DNA from: Gnetum montanum
Taxonomy: Eukaryota > Streptophyta > Gnetopsida > Gnetales > Gnetaceae
NCBI GenBank assembly: GCA_015680685.1
Contig: MNCI01030945.1
Span: forward strand, 1 to 64,000
DNA: 64,000 nucleotides
Direction of reading: 5' to 3'
A program made the translations under genes and the position numbers. Below are positions 1-11,080 of this stretch, piece after piece. Numbering within the stretch: the stretch's first letter is position 1; each line of letters begins with the position of its first letter. The notes under the pieces are model-generated. The model had not been told where the DNA came from. It saw only the letters and a list, made by a program, of their open reading frames with translations, and made no database searches.

Positions 1-531
1 TCTTGGATACATCTTGAACACATATAGCACTGTTGGGCTACCAAAGATTAAGCATTACTAGGTTACTAAGCACTATGTGTATGCTTGAAGTGGTCATGCT
101 TATGTTCATTAACAATTGAAAAGTAATTTCTTAATTTAAATGCATTAAAGTAAAGTGCATTAAAGAAAACATTAATCTATTCTCAGTGCTGCAAGGATTG
201 TCAAAAGAGTTTGTTTTTATTCCTGTCACATTGCTATGCTCAAGTACATCAGTGTTTGAACAACGATCTGTACACACTTAGACTCCTGCTGCAGGCACTC
301 AAAAAATATTCTAACTCTAGGGAAAATAAACTACAAGAGCTTTGCTACTCTAATTAGAAACTGCAAAAACTTATGTAAAATTGGGAGTCCAGGTACTATA
401 TTTATAAGTTGGTGTATATCTCGCCTCATCGGATACTAGACGTCGCATTTAGGCTTTAACATCGAATACCTGACATTGAGGCTCTGATGTCAGATACTTG
501 ACATCAGAGTAGATGAAAACATGCTTCATCA
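1..531 (-). repeat. Family A LTR, partial (3' LTR of a minus-strand element)
   Basis: This matches, in reverse complement, the LTRs at 1084-1874, 34650-35513 and 54843-55663. It shares the 'taccaag...agcactt' block, the Gln-free 'gctgcaagg...tttattcc' block and a TATA box. Its 5' boundary is visible at 531, where the reverse strand reads TGATGAAGCATG directly after a purine-rich run. The 3' end lies before the window. Because the polypurine side is inside the window, this is the 3' LTR of an element whose body should lie to the right, but only about 450 bp of that body remains. Confidence 0.75.
399..406 (-). promoter_or_regulatory. LTR TATA box
   Basis: The reverse strand reads TATAAATA about 125 bp inside the LTR 5' end, the same place as in the other family A LTRs. 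It is the likely core promoter of the element transcript. Confidence 0.6.
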
Positions 532-985
532 TACCACCACAACTGAATGAAATATCATCCTCAAGTGAAGAAGAGGAGAAACAAGTTCATTACAAAATAT
601 TGGGTAGGTATGGGATTATTGACTAACATACAAACTAACTCAAATGGAACAGATAGACTCTGAGTGCCCAAGTGTATGGAGTTACAACTTGTTACAAAAT
701 TGGATGTTCATGATAAGAGAAGTGAACATCCTAGATAACACTGACATCCAACACCTCTTGGCAACTGAAGAGTGAGAGAGAAGATCCAATGATCATGAAT
801 GGTCCTCGTCATAAGGTGTTCTTGCATCATCCTTGGCAAAGATAGTCTTGCTTATAGTCCATGCTTCTCATTACAATTACAACAGAATCATGAATTAGTA
901 TACAATGTGTAACACATAGCTTTTAAATGCCTTGTCTCATCAATGGTTACACTCAGCTAGGTTGTGACTATGGTAGATTGATTCC
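532..985 (-). other. 3' non-coding end of a minus-strand family A element
   Basis: The stretch is collinear with 55664-56170: a pyrimidine run next to the LTR, then the block 'acaaaatattggg', and at its far end a shared block around 'agctaggttgtg'. It holds no coding signal. The match stops near 985, where the sequence changes before the plus-strand LTR at 1084. Bases 986-1083 hold nothing I can name, apart from a purine-rich run just before 1084. Confidence 0.6.
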
Positions 986-1083
986 TTTAGTAGTGTTAGT
1001 GAGAAGGTTGACAAATAGGGTAAAATAGATAAGTAGTCCATTGAATTTAGAAGAGTTTGACATAGAAAAATATTTGAAGAGGG

Positions 1084-1874
1084 TGTAAGAATTCCCATCA
1101 ATGGGATTCTATTGATGTGGAATTTGCCAAGTTAATGTGTACCCATTGATGTGGCCCCTTATTTTTACCTATAAATGTATGCCTACCCATCACATTTATG
1201 GCATGTCGTTCCTTACTTGTAGTGAAGCTCTTGTAGTTTTTCCTCCAAAAAGTTAGAATATTTTTTGAGTGCCTATAGTAGGAGTTAAAAAGTATACAGA
1301 TCTTTATTCAAGCATTCATGTACCTGAGCACTTCATTATGAATGGTAATAAAGGTGAGCTTTTCTGATCAAACCTTGTAGCACTTGGAATAGATTAATGT
1401 TTCCTTATGCATTTATTATTCATGCACTTTACTTTAATGAAATTTAACTAAGCAATTAATATTGATTGAATAGCAAACCTAACTACAACCACTTTGAGCA
1501 TACGTTTAACTCTTGGTAATCATAGTAGCACTTAACACTTGGTAACCTAGTGACGCTATAACATGTTCAGGATGTGTATGAAAAGTGGAAACACATCCTT
1601 ATGTTAGGATTAGTTAAGCATTTAATTACTTTATTCTTATTCTTAGGCAACTTAAATCATAAAAGATAAAATGATAAAAATTAGGTGCCTTAGTACACTT
1701 AACCATATACTTGCACTTCACAAGTGGAACTGAGAAGACAATGATTGCAATGGTTAGATTCACTCCCTAGAACTAGTGTACTTAGAAATCTAAAGTTTGT
1801 GGAATTTGAATGGATCACTTAGTGGATACTAGTGATTCATATGGTTGGGTGTAAGGTATACTTGCTACTCATCA
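1084..1874 (+). repeat. Family A 5' LTR
   Basis: The 3' end is clear at CTCATCA (1868-1874), matching the other copies. The 5' end is set at TGTAAG (1084) because this puts the TATA box 86 bp inside, as in other copies. That boundary is less certain than the 3' one. It contains the shared block with 'cttggtaacctagtgac' and a poly(A)-signal-like region near 1345. Confidence 0.65.
1170..1177 (+). promoter_or_regulatory. LTR TATA box (TATAAATG)
   Basis: A TATA-like octamer about 86 bp inside the LTR, aligned with the TATAAATA of the other family A LTRs. Confidence 0.5.
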
Positions 1875-1893
1875 TCAATGTTGTTATCGAGGA
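1875..1893 (+). promoter_or_regulatory. Decayed primer-binding site, tRNA-Asp type
   Basis: Directly after the LTR end the sequence runs to GTTGTTATCGAGGA. It aligns loosely with TGGCGCCGTTGCCGGGGA, the site used by many Athila-type elements, and with the better copy at 40772-40791. Most differences are C to T or G to A. Confidence 0.35.
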
Positions 1894-2079
1894 CTTTAGT
1901 TAGCTAAATGTGCTATCTAGGACATAACAAACATTATTCATAATCATTGTAACAAACCTTAAAGTCACAATAATTCATAATAATAATAATAATAATAAAA
2001 GCACACTAATTTTCTCTTTTAATCTAAAATTTCTTCTTCTCACAGGGCTGATTTTCTACCTTTGTTCGAGCATACATCC

Positions 2080-4480
2080 AATCAAAAAAGGCATGGAGGG
2101 ATAGATCCACTAGTGTCCTAACAATGCAGTGTGGCACATACTCATCCTAATGAGTATGTGTCAAACTTCACCTTCATCTTGCATTAGGATGAACAATTGT
2201 AGTGGAGGGACATGGAGGGTGTTGCTACCCAATCAATTAGTTCTTGCAATGCAACTCAAAACTCTTATGATATTGGACATTCTAGGGCTTAATGTTGAAT
2301 ACGTTGTGTAGGACCATGACTATTGGGACTACTGTCCCACTGAAGCATGACGCAAGAAAGATCAACAATAGGAGATGCACTATGAAGTGTTGAAAGGGAA
2401 ATGGTTCAATAATCCCTTGTTCTTGCTAGGCCAGAAAGATGGAGAGGATCCCTTCTCTAGGAATTTTCAATTCACTAACTCTCCTCCCCTTGGTTTTGAA
2501 TAAGGGAACCTAAAACTTAACTTGAAGTCCACTATCAACAATCCTAGTTCGGGGAAGAATGGGTCCCATGACCATGGGGGATCTAAAGGTGAGATTTATG
2601 GAAAGAACAAGGGTAGGCATCATGATGATGATAAACATGATAATCATGGTCATGATTAAAGAATAAGAGGTGGAAGGCACCGTGGTGATGCTAGTCCTCC
2701 TTCCTCTTCTCCTTCATCATCATCTTCTTCCTCCTCTCCAGCTCCAACCGAAGTTGCAAAGGATGTGACGATGATGGAGGTGACCGACAAGACAGAGATG
2801 ATTGTAGGGCCCACCAGACCAATAGAGACCAAGGGCATGGGCATTTAAGGAAGGTCCTTCACCATGAAAGAAGGGATAGTAGAGGACATCATGGGCATCA
2901 TGGCCATCATAGAGGCTATGACCATGATGAGCCTTTGCTTACAACTCAAAATATGTTGAAGATTGCAAATGCCATGAGGATCCCAACGAGGCATGTGAAA
3001 TACAACTAAATTAAATGGTTGGATGTGAACAATATCCCCAAGTTCGAAGAAGGATACAAGTAAGATCCAAAGAAGTTTCAAGTCTTTCATGATGCTTGTG
3101 CCTTACAGAACATGGAGAGTGAATGACCAAAATTAATGTTGTTCCCAAGGACACTCATCAAAGAAGCTAAAAGTTGGTATTAGTTCTTAGAGCCATAATC
3201 AATCCATAGATGGAGTACGATGCTTAAGCTCTTCAATGATAAGTATCAAATGTACTCTTGAGTGTTCAACCTAAGAAAGTAGATCCAAGGTTGAAAACAA
3301 GAAACACATGAACCCTTGGACGTAGCCATGGGCACGTACTATTCTTTCTTACACCAATGTCTTGGCAATGGTTATTCTCAAAGGGAGCAGCCCCACCATA
3401 TCATACATGGGCTATGAATAGAAATGAGAGGAACTCTTAGGATTTATGCCTAAGGGAGGCTTTCAAAAATTAGAGCCCATTAGATTCAAAGGATGATAGT
3501 GTAGGTTGCCAATGAAGAAGGAGAGTTGCAAAAGAGAAAAAATGTAGAGTACAACTAGGATCCTTCTATTAGAAAAAGGGAAGTTCAATTTTGTAAAAAT
3601 GAGGAGGAGGCACCATGTGACAAGGTGATGCAACAAAAACCTTTCTAATTCAAAAATATGTTTATAAAATTTTAGCTAAAGTAGACAAAATGTGGGACTC
3701 TTTGGATAAAAATTTCCAAACCACTCTGAAAATAGCAAAGGAATCGAAATAGCAAAGTATTTATCGTGATTGTGGGAAAAGGAAGAAAGGTGAACATATG
3801 CACCAAAAGGATAAGGGTAAGGCTACTATAGTAAGGGAGGTTGTGATGTCCAAAATAGATGATGATGATGGGTGTGATATCTGCCAATAAGAACATCCTA
3901 AGGGATGTTGTACCATTGTTAAAAGAGTCTCAGATGTATGCTCTAAATTCTAGACTAGCAAGAAGGCAAGCACCAAAAAGGTTACCTTATCCTTAAGGCA
4001 ACCCCAGGCAGTTCCACCAATAACAAGCCTACTATCCAAGTGGAGCTCCACCACAAAGTCATGAGTAGAACCATCAATGGTAGTACCCATAGTCATGGGG
4101 GATGCCACCACCAAGGTAGCAATACCCTTACTAATAGCCTAATCCATATGGGTATTATGCTTAACAACCCATTTCTCTGCATGACTGTTCTAATCATGCT
4201 TCATTCTAACATCTCGAATACCCTCTTAAATACTATGGAGCCTAATCTCCAAGAGGGGAATCTCCATTTGCTCATTATCCTCCTCATTCTTCTACACATG
4301 TCCCTCTACCCTCAACCTAATTACCACTTGCTCCATTAATGCAAGGTGAAATTCCATCCCAGCTACAACAATGTAATGCCACCAAGGCTATTAACTTATA
4401 GACAAATCCTCAACCAAGTTGTTCAAAAAATAAATCCCAAAAGACCATTCTTTCAAACCAATAGTCCTACAAAGCCCTCG
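2080..4480 (+). pseudogene. gag of family A element, decayed
   Basis: Gag forms the particle that packages the element RNA. The N-terminal motif HPNEYVSNFTF near 2137-2170 matches HPDEYVPNFTLF in the copy at 63750-63810. A serine-rich stretch follows near 2700-2740. The capsid-like region spans about 3000-3520. A cysteine knuckle resembling CDICQ-EHPKGCC lies near 3870-3920, followed by a proline/tyrosine-rich tail to about 4440. The frame breaks repeatedly and start codon support is weak, so I give approximate ends. A microsatellite (AAT)n lies just upstream at 1978-1998. Confidence 0.7.
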
Positions 4481-5530
4481 TAAACATATGTGGCTAATAG
4501 CCCTACTTCTTCCTCATCCTTTGCATCTACATCATTTGAGTCCCCTTCAAACCAAACACCTCCGAAAGTGTATACTATCATGTTGACTCATGTTGTAACC
4601 GATTGGATTATGGCTAGCCATCTTCTCAAGAAAAGATTTGATCTTGGGAGTCCCCTTATTTACCTACAAATCACTGTAAATGAGCCTTGCAAGGCTTTTC
4701 TAGACTCAAGTTCTAGTGTACATCTAATTTCTCATGAGATGTACAAAGCCTAGAACCTACCTCTACTCAAGAAGAACAATATTCATCTTGAGCTGGTCGA
4801 TTAGTCCATCACTATTACCTTGGGATTGATGGAGGACATTGTGATCATCGTTTATGGATGCTCCTATCCTGCTAGCTTCCTAGTAATCCATGTTGATAAC
4901 TGCAAGGGGGGCTTCCTAATCATCATGGGAATGGCTTGGTTAAGCACCATTGATGCACAACTGGGAATCAAAGACCTCTCCTTAGAGATTTCCAAGAAAA
5001 ATGAATTTGGGATGATAGAGAAGAAGCAAGTTCCATGCATCGCGTACAGTGACACAGGGTGCAACTATGTGTAGAAACTATGGTTTGTGAAAAGTACATT
5101 TATCATATCATGCAGGTAATGTACAAATGTGTCTAAAATTCAAAGGTGCCTATATGCAGCAAACATAAAACAAGAGGGCACCTAGTGGCTAATAGCTAAT
5201 CTTGATAGTAGCTTAATAATTTGCATGGAATCAATTGAGAGCTTGACAAGTACCTATGTTAAAGGCATGGATGAGATGGAGCAAATCCATCACCAACTCT
5301 CTGATGATGAACCTCATGACACTTATTGGGAAGAGTTGGAAATCCATAAAAGTTTCAAATAGGAGCCCCTGGAGTTGAAAACTCTACCTACCAGCATAGA
5401 ATATGCTTTTTGGAATAATGGAAAGCTAGTTATAATTAATGCCAATTTGCTTCTAGACAAAAACAAAAGTTGTTGAAGGTGGTCAACAAATGGCCAATAA
5501 CCTTCACCTTGTCATATCATGAACTGACTA
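4481..5530 (+). pseudogene. Protease and linker of family A element, decayed
   Basis: The conserved entry motif TIMLTHVVTDWI lies near 4585-4615. The aspartic protease site, D-T-G-S in the copy at 30355-30390, reads D-S-S-S here near 4707, so the catalytic loop is lost. Downstream, the block IIMGMAWLSTIDAQLGIKDL (about 4915-4975) matches all family copies. The linker to RT continues with stops. One frame is open from 4820 to 5074. Confidence 0.7.
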
Positions 5531-6600
5531 GAATTCATCCATAGATATGCCAGCACTACATCTATATAGATGCCTCCATAAAGCCAAAGAGTAGTCGCAG
5601 CAATGGTTGAACCCCAAACTAAAGTAGATCGTCAAGGAGGAAGACTGAACAACTCCTCAATGTGAGGTTCATATATTCCATTGAAAATAGCAAGTGGGTT
5701 AGCCCATTAGTGATAGTGCCAAAGAAAGGTGTCAAGTGAAGGGTTTGTATTAACTTTAGGTTGTTGAACATGGTGACGTACAAAGATCATTTTCCATTGC
5801 CATTTGTGGATCAGGTGTTGGAGACCATCTCTAAGCATTACTACCATAGCTTTCTTAATGGTTATAATGTATATAACCAAATTTAGATTTCATTAGAGGA
5901 TCAGGCCAAAACAACGTTCACAAGTCCATGGGGGACTTTTGCATACAAGAAAATGCCATTTGGTCTATGCAATAACACTACAACCTTCCAACGGCTTGTC
6001 TTGAGCATCTTTCAATAGTAGATCGGTAGTGCGGTGAAAGTCTTCATGGATGACTTCTCCATCTATGGGACTACATTTGAGCAAACTTTGAACCACCTTG
6101 AGTAAGTGTTAAAAGGTGTGTGGAGACCCACCTTTGACTCAATTGGCAAACGAGCCATCTGCTGGTCCAAGAGGTTATTGTCTTGAGGCACAGAATATCA
6201 CAAGAAGGGATTGAGATGGACCCTAAGAAAACAAGGGTCATCTAAGGAATTATCCACCAACCAAAAACTATCAAAGATGTCTGATCATTCCTTGGTCATG
6301 CTAGCTACTACTAGTGCTTTAGAGAGAATTTTTCTAAGATTGCTAAACCGTTGGTGGAGCTTACAAAGAAGGATGGTCTATTTTCCTAGACCAAGGAATG
6401 CAAGAATACATTCGAGCAACTCAAGCAAAAGCTTGTAGAAACTCTAATTATATGATCACCTCACTCATCCTGGCCATTCCATATCATGACAAATGCATCA
6501 AATTATGCCTTGGGGTGTCATAATCACATAGTTGGATGATCAGATATGCGCTTACTACATCCATTGTGCGAGCCGAAGCACTGTGGGTGCACAACTAATT
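5531..6600 (+). pseudogene. Reverse transcriptase and start of RNase H, decayed and truncated
   Basis: RT copies the element RNA into DNA. Visible blocks are the region equivalent to PLVIVPKN (about 5700), NMVTYKDHFPLPFVDQ (5770-5815), PFGLCNN (about 5960) and the catalytic VFMDDFSIYG near 6040-6071, which keeps both aspartates. RNase H begins after 6440 with the equivalent of TDASNYA. It ends at about 6598 in the motif YYIHCASRS-VGAQLN. The reading frame changes at least four times. RNase H C-terminus and integrase are absent. Confidence 0.8.
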
Positions 6601-6872
6601 ATGTGTATTGTATTTACATATTATGTTCAACATATGAGTTTACAAAATAAAAATCTTATCATATAATATGTAATTGGGTGTGACAACCTATTACAAATAA
6701 AATTGTAAAGTTTTAGATCAAAGAGAATAGGAAAAGAAGAGATATAAATAACAATGAAATATTTGACATTAGTTAAATTATTGTAATGAAACTACATGGC
6801 ATAACTTACCACTTAGTATACTAACTTTAGATTGCTTAGGTACTATATCTTGCTTGCTTTATCAGGATTCCT
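6601..6872 (+). repeat. Direct duplication, copy 1
   Basis: Starting exactly where the family A polymerase breaks off, this AT-rich block is repeated at 7059-7399 in the same direction with roughly 85-90% identity by eye. Shared blocks include 'catatgagtttacaaaata' and 'ttgggtgtgaca'. No coding signal. The spacer 6873-7058 is AT-rich and I see nothing in it. Confidence 0.75.
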
Positions 6873-7058
6873 TTGAGTGATTGGTTATAGCTTGTAAGTT
6901 GCAAGTCACTTTTCTATAATCTATGACAATGCTATATTTTTCTTTAGGTTCTATGAAAGTTTCTCATTTGCTATATATCTAAAGATGGGTTTAGATCGTG
7001 TTTATAAATTATACTTAAAACACCAATCTTACTAATGAAGATATGTTTTAAATTTAAC

Positions 7059-7399
7059 ATGTGTATTGTATTTATATATTATGTTCGACATATGAGTTTA
7101 CAAAATAAAAATTTTATCATATAATGTGCCTTAAATACAATTGGGTGTGACATCCCATTACAAATAAAATTGTAAAGTTTAAGATCAAAGAAAATATAAT
7201 TAGGAGAATATAAGAAGAAAAGAGATATAAATAATAATGAAACATTTTACATTATTTAAATGATTACCATGGAACTACATGGCATAGCTTACATCACTAT
7301 GTATGCTAACTTTAGATTCATTAGGTACTATCTCTAGACTATGTATGCTAGCTTTAGATTCCTTAGGTACTATCTCTAGCTTGTTTTATCATGATTCCT
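7059..7399 (+). repeat. Direct duplication, copy 2, with internal 42-bp tandem
   Basis: Second copy of the block at 6601-6872. It has an extra tandem repeat of about 42 bp near 7292-7378 built on 'ctatgtatgct' and 'taggtactatctct'. The stretch 7400-7788 that follows holds no gene I can see. Confidence 0.75.
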
Positions 7400-7788
7400 G
7401 AACAATGACATGAACTTTTTGCCATTTTTCCATACATGGATGTTCGTCACTATTATGCCAGAGAATAACCTAACTTAGACGATCCATTAATAGAATATTC
7501 TTCCGTTATTTAACATAGACTTTATGTTATCTTTAATAATGACGTTACTCCCAATAGTGAGGAAAACAAGGATGCAAACTGCCTTGGATTGTGCGTTCAC
7601 ACGCACTGGATGGGCGTAGACCTGAATTGAAATCAGCTTTTACCTTTTAGAGTGGTAGGGTTGGCACCTACTGCATCAACGATTTTCTTTCACATGCTGC
7701 TGTTGCTGATATTTCAACCCAGTATTTCATGGCTACGTAACATGCAATTCATGAACGTGTTTTGAGTATGGGTTCGGAATGCAACTGT

Positions 7789-7796
7789 TATATAAA
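7789..7796 (+). promoter_or_regulatory. Probable TATA box of BAHD pseudogene
   Basis: TATATAAA lies 108 bp before the ATG at 7904, a normal plant spacing for a TATA box and a short 5' leader. Confidence 0.55.
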
Positions 7797-7903
7797 TCCA
7801 GAGAACCAAACAGAGCCTACAAGCACCGTGTCGGAAGGAAAACGATAGCAAAAATCAGAGTAGGCAAGGGTAGCTCTGTGTAAGCAAGCAGAGTACAGTA
7901 ACC

Positions 7904-9190
7904 ATGGATTGCCAATCAAACAATGATAATGAGACCAAGGCGTTATGCTTCTACGCGAGGCGCGAGGACCCAGTTCTAGTGGCTCCGTGCGAACCCACTC
8001 CGACTGAGATTCTGCCATTGTCACACATGGATGACAAGGCAAGAGTTCCATTTCTGATGCTGCATTTCTACCGCAAACACCAGAAACCGGAGATGGACGG
8101 CCGAGATCCAAGAAAAGTGATCAAAGAAGCTCTTGCAAAAGTCCTGGTTCCCTATTATCCCATGGCAGGCAGGCTGCGGCAGGAAGAAGCTCTGCGTAGA
8201 CTGCAACGCACAGGGAGTGCTCTTCATTGAGGCCCAAGCTGCCGACGTTAGTCTTGCAGACTTCGGTGACCTGAAACCGCCATTTCCGTGCAGGAAGCAG
8301 CCGCTATCATAGATTGTCCGCTGCTTATGATACAGGTGACCAATGATTTATTACAAGGCCACAGATTGCCGTTATGGTTAACCGCCGGTTCATCTTTTAT
8401 TCTGAGCCGAGTTGAGTTGAGTCGTAGATTCGGTTTCAGTGTTTTATTAAATCATAAAATATAATAAATATTAAAATGAAAGAAAAAACAGATAAAAAAG
8501 CAAATTTACCAATAATTTCTATAGGCCTTTTGTATATTATGTGTAGCTTCTTTCTTTTGGAGTTCTATAACAGATTTATTTATCTGATTTTTCATCTGCC
8601 ATGGCTGAGTTAACCTCTGCTTTTACATTAGGGTTAGAATTTGCCCTTAAGTATCTTTAAAAACATTCATTATGCTGGAAAATATATATTTGAAGAGTAT
8701 ATTAAATGGTTTCTAAGATGGCTTTACCCTACTTTGTTTTTTCACCTAGTTTTCCTAATCACTGGATTTTTCCAATTCATTTTTGGAGGCAAGCATAGGT
8801 TTTTTCCCAGTTTTTAATCATTAAAAGCAGAGTTGGAAATTGATGCCCGTATGCTTCTAATTGGAAATTTTTGCCATCAAAAAGGATTCAAATCTTTAAA
8901 TAGCTGTATTTTCAAACAAGTATATTTCAAGCATAGGTTTTTTCTGTGCGACGAAACGTGCGACGAAACGTGTCTGTGGAGCCGGCCACGCCTGAAATCG
9001 GAAGCACGCGCAGGCGCGACCGTGTTTGAGGCCGTGAGAGGATTCGTGATGCAGGCATGGACGCGGGCGCTGGCGCTGAGCTCGGAGCAGCGCGTCCGGC
9101 TGCTGTTCGCAGTTCAGGCGAGGGGACGTGTGCGTCCGGCGTTTCCGGAGGGATAGTAAGGCAACGTGGGCATGCCGGGGTCATTCCGGA
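7904..9190 (+). pseudogene. BAHD acyltransferase pseudogene, exon 1 plus exon 2 fragment
   Basis: BAHD enzymes are cytosolic transferases moving acyl groups from CoA thioesters to alcohols or amines. The ATG at 7904 sits in a good context (aaccATGG). Exon 1 has VLVAPCEPTPTEILPLS, then [15 protein letters not shown] and YYPMAGRLR, all classic N-terminal BAHD blocks. A frameshift near 8178 moves to the frame reading [15 protein letters not shown] and [11 protein letters not shown] second break with a small deletion near 8305 leads to [10 protein letters not shown], ending at 8335. The donor GT follows the Gln codon, the usual BAHD intron site. Exon 2 survives only as 8945-9190, with FEAVRGFVMQAW and VRLLFAVQARGR, then PEG and two stops where YYGN is expected. 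The HXXXD catalytic region and the C-terminus with DFGWG are absent. It cannot make an active enzyme. Subfamily is not resolved; the alcohol acyltransferase/taxane-type group is my inference. Confidence 0.85.
8336..8944 (+). other. Intron remnant of BAHD pseudogene with deleted exon 2 start
   Basis: AT-rich DNA opening with GTGACC at the conserved Gln intron position. The part of exon 2 that should carry HXXXD is not found in any frame, so a deletion has fused intron to mid-exon. Confidence 0.5.
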
Positions 9191-9730
9191 GAAATACAGG
9201 TGGAACCAATAATTATGGCATAAAATGGTACTTTGCAATTTTAATACCATGTGAGAGAATGAAATGATGTCAGAAGTTGGTGTGAAGCAAATAAAGGGAA
9301 ATACAATTTTCCTTCACATTTTTATGTAGTTTGGAAGCAAAATTTCACTTTTTTTGCTCTGTTTGAAGGTTGTGGGTTAGACATTTTCAAAAGCATGCTT
9401 GGTACAACACATCATGTCTTCCTCACCATTTTCCGATCTCATCTTAACTTTCAATGCAAGCTGTTAATTCTATCAGTGTTGTTTCAGATGTTGCACTGGA
9501 ACACGAAGTAGATGGGGATCTATTACTTGGTGATATTGGAGAAGTATGTGTCTTTGTGATAATTATGCATCATGTTCTTAAGATTGTTCCAGTTAATGGG
9601 AAACATAAACAACCATGTCAATTCATAGCATAGTGGTAGATTGAATCTTTTGTTACCGTTAGATGGTTATCTTGTGGATTTGTTAATTAGTAGGTTCTGT
9701 TGGAAAAATGAAGACAAATACATTAATTGT
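9191..9730. other. No feature seen
   Basis: Non-coding AT-rich flank between the BAHD fragment and the chromovirus LTR. I found no BAHD C-terminal motif here. Confidence 0.5.
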
Positions 9731-10310
9731 TGTTGTAACAACGTTGTCCCTGAGCACGTTGTTCGGCACCCCAAGAGTTTCCCTTGACGATTCTGAATCG
9801 GGAAAAAACTCAAGAGGAATACGCCTCAGCAATCAACAATCCTGAAACACATGCCAACAAACGATGTGTTAGTGTTAGCATGTCTCCTGAGCGGTGTTTC
9901 ATAAACAATATTCGCGATACGCTAACAAACTAGATAACACTCCCTTGCTTCACTCATGTGGACACCACAGGGACTACTAGCTGAACTGTCCATATTCATC
10001 ACCGCGTGCTGGTAGTTGGTGTCGTGCTCCAAGGAGCGTTCGCAACATCCCCTAGCACATCCCCCTAGCATGTCCCATAACATACCCGATAAAAACACCC
10101 CAACGCAGAGTTGAACTACGCAACCCTCCCAGGCAAGGTCCTACCGAGTGGGGTAATGAGGTAGGTCGTAGCCTACTCTTACTAATGCATGGAACTGCCA
10201 TGCCGGTGTGGTTCCGAAGACACAAGGAGCAGAGGACCTCTTGTGCCCCCACGGCCCCCAAACCATGGGGGAGGTAGTAGGCTACCAACAACCCTGCTAC
10301 CTCTCTCACA
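9731..10310 (-). repeat. Chromovirus 3' LTR
   Basis: A 580-bp LTR with TG...CA ends (reverse strand TGTGAGAG to TTACAACA). The polypurine tract abuts it at 10311. It aligns along nearly its whole length with 16072-16642. Confidence 0.85.
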
Positions 10311-10328
10311 ATTCTCCCCGGCTTAAAA
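10311..10328 (-). promoter_or_regulatory. Polypurine tract
   Basis: The reverse strand reads AAGCCGGGGAGAAT immediately before the LTR TG. It is the expected primer for plus-strand DNA synthesis. Bases 10329-10950 between it and the chromodomain are 3' non-coding with nothing else seen. Confidence 0.7.
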
Positions 10329-10950
10329 TGAGCGACAACCTCGGAGCATGGGCTAGGTAACCCGCGAGGCTGCTACATTAAAACCAAGGGAGAATTCTAT
10401 CAATTCCAGGGAACTACGCCCATGCTATTCTGAGTCAATTCAAAGGGATCTTTGGTTCTGGAAGGTCCAACTACTAGGGCCTGAGGTTGTAAAGCATTTT
10501 CGTTGAACTCGATTGTCTTCCTAGGATCCAGACTCATCCTAGCATCTGACACCCAAGAGCATCACTCCTCAAGACTTGGACTGTCCATCCTTTCATACTT
10601 GGCCTAAAATGCCAAGCTATGGGAGGACCTTAAGTGGTCTATCATTGCAACATGATAGAACACACCAACCTAGGGATCCATGAGTTCCAGGGCATCCCCT
10701 GACTCGTTTGATCCCAAGATCTAGGGGTCTTAAGTTCAACACACTTTGAATCTTAAGCCCCATCGCCTATAGAGCACTTTGAATGGCTCCAGGCACCTTC
10801 CTCCCCTGTTTGAGGCCGACTCCCATAGGAATTCACTCTCGAATCCTATAAGGCACCACATGTCGTGCCTCTTCCAAATTTTCTTTTTTTTTTCTTTCAC
10901 ATGGGAGGTTTCTCCATCCATCATCGAAGCAACCAAGGTGGGAGGTCAAT

Positions 10951-11080
10951 TGCTTGCTCCCTACAGAAGTCCAGGATCAAGTTTTCCTGGGACCTCAAGC
11001 GCTCTAGTGGTTCCCAGTTATCGTCTGAGTCAGGATAATGTTTCTAGTGGACAAGGAACTTCACTTTCAAATCTACCCCA
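10951..11080 (-). pseudogene. Chromodomain at the end of pol, decayed
   Basis: Reverse-strand translation gives LKVKFLVH-KHYPDSDDNWEP followed by LERLRSQENLILDFCREQ. This is the chromodomain pattern (FLVHWKGY..., NWEP.E.L) that targets chromoviral integrases to chromatin. The first aromatic-cage Trp codon is TAG here. The frame is shifted relative to the integrase at 11134-11574, and a short linker separates them. This domain assigns the element to the chromoviruses. Confidence 0.75.

Larger units (their letters stand above)
1084..6600 (+). mobile_element. Family A Ty3/gypsy element (Athila/Tat-like), 3' truncated
   Basis: The order is LTR, primer site, gag, protease, RT and the start of RNase H, all on the plus strand. 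The RT core retains the wording typical of plant Athila/Tat elements (a 'SFLNGYN' version of FLDGYSGY, then PFGLCN and FMDDFSIYG). Sequence ends at about 6600 inside RNase H, so RNase H C-terminus, integrase and the 3' LTR are missing. Numerous stops and frame changes make it non-functional. A non-coding direct duplication begins at the breakpoint. Confidence 0.85.

Noticed and set aside
7788-8111. 107-codon minus-strand ORF over the BAHD exon 1
   Set aside because: It mirrors the plus-strand BAHD frame; the plus strand has clear family motifs.
7904-9190. Assignment of the BAHD gene to a specific taxane or benzoyl transferase
   Set aside because: The diagnostic regions are missing and family motifs alone do not tell the substrate.
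8927-9250. 107-codon minus-strand ORF over the BAHD exon 2 fragment
   Set aside because: High GC content leaves antisense frames open; no recognisable motif, while the plus strand matches BAHD.
10052-10309. 85-codon ORF inside the chromovirus LTR (and its twin at 16388-16663)
   Set aside because: It lies wholly in LTR DNA and differs between the two LTRs without coding constraint.
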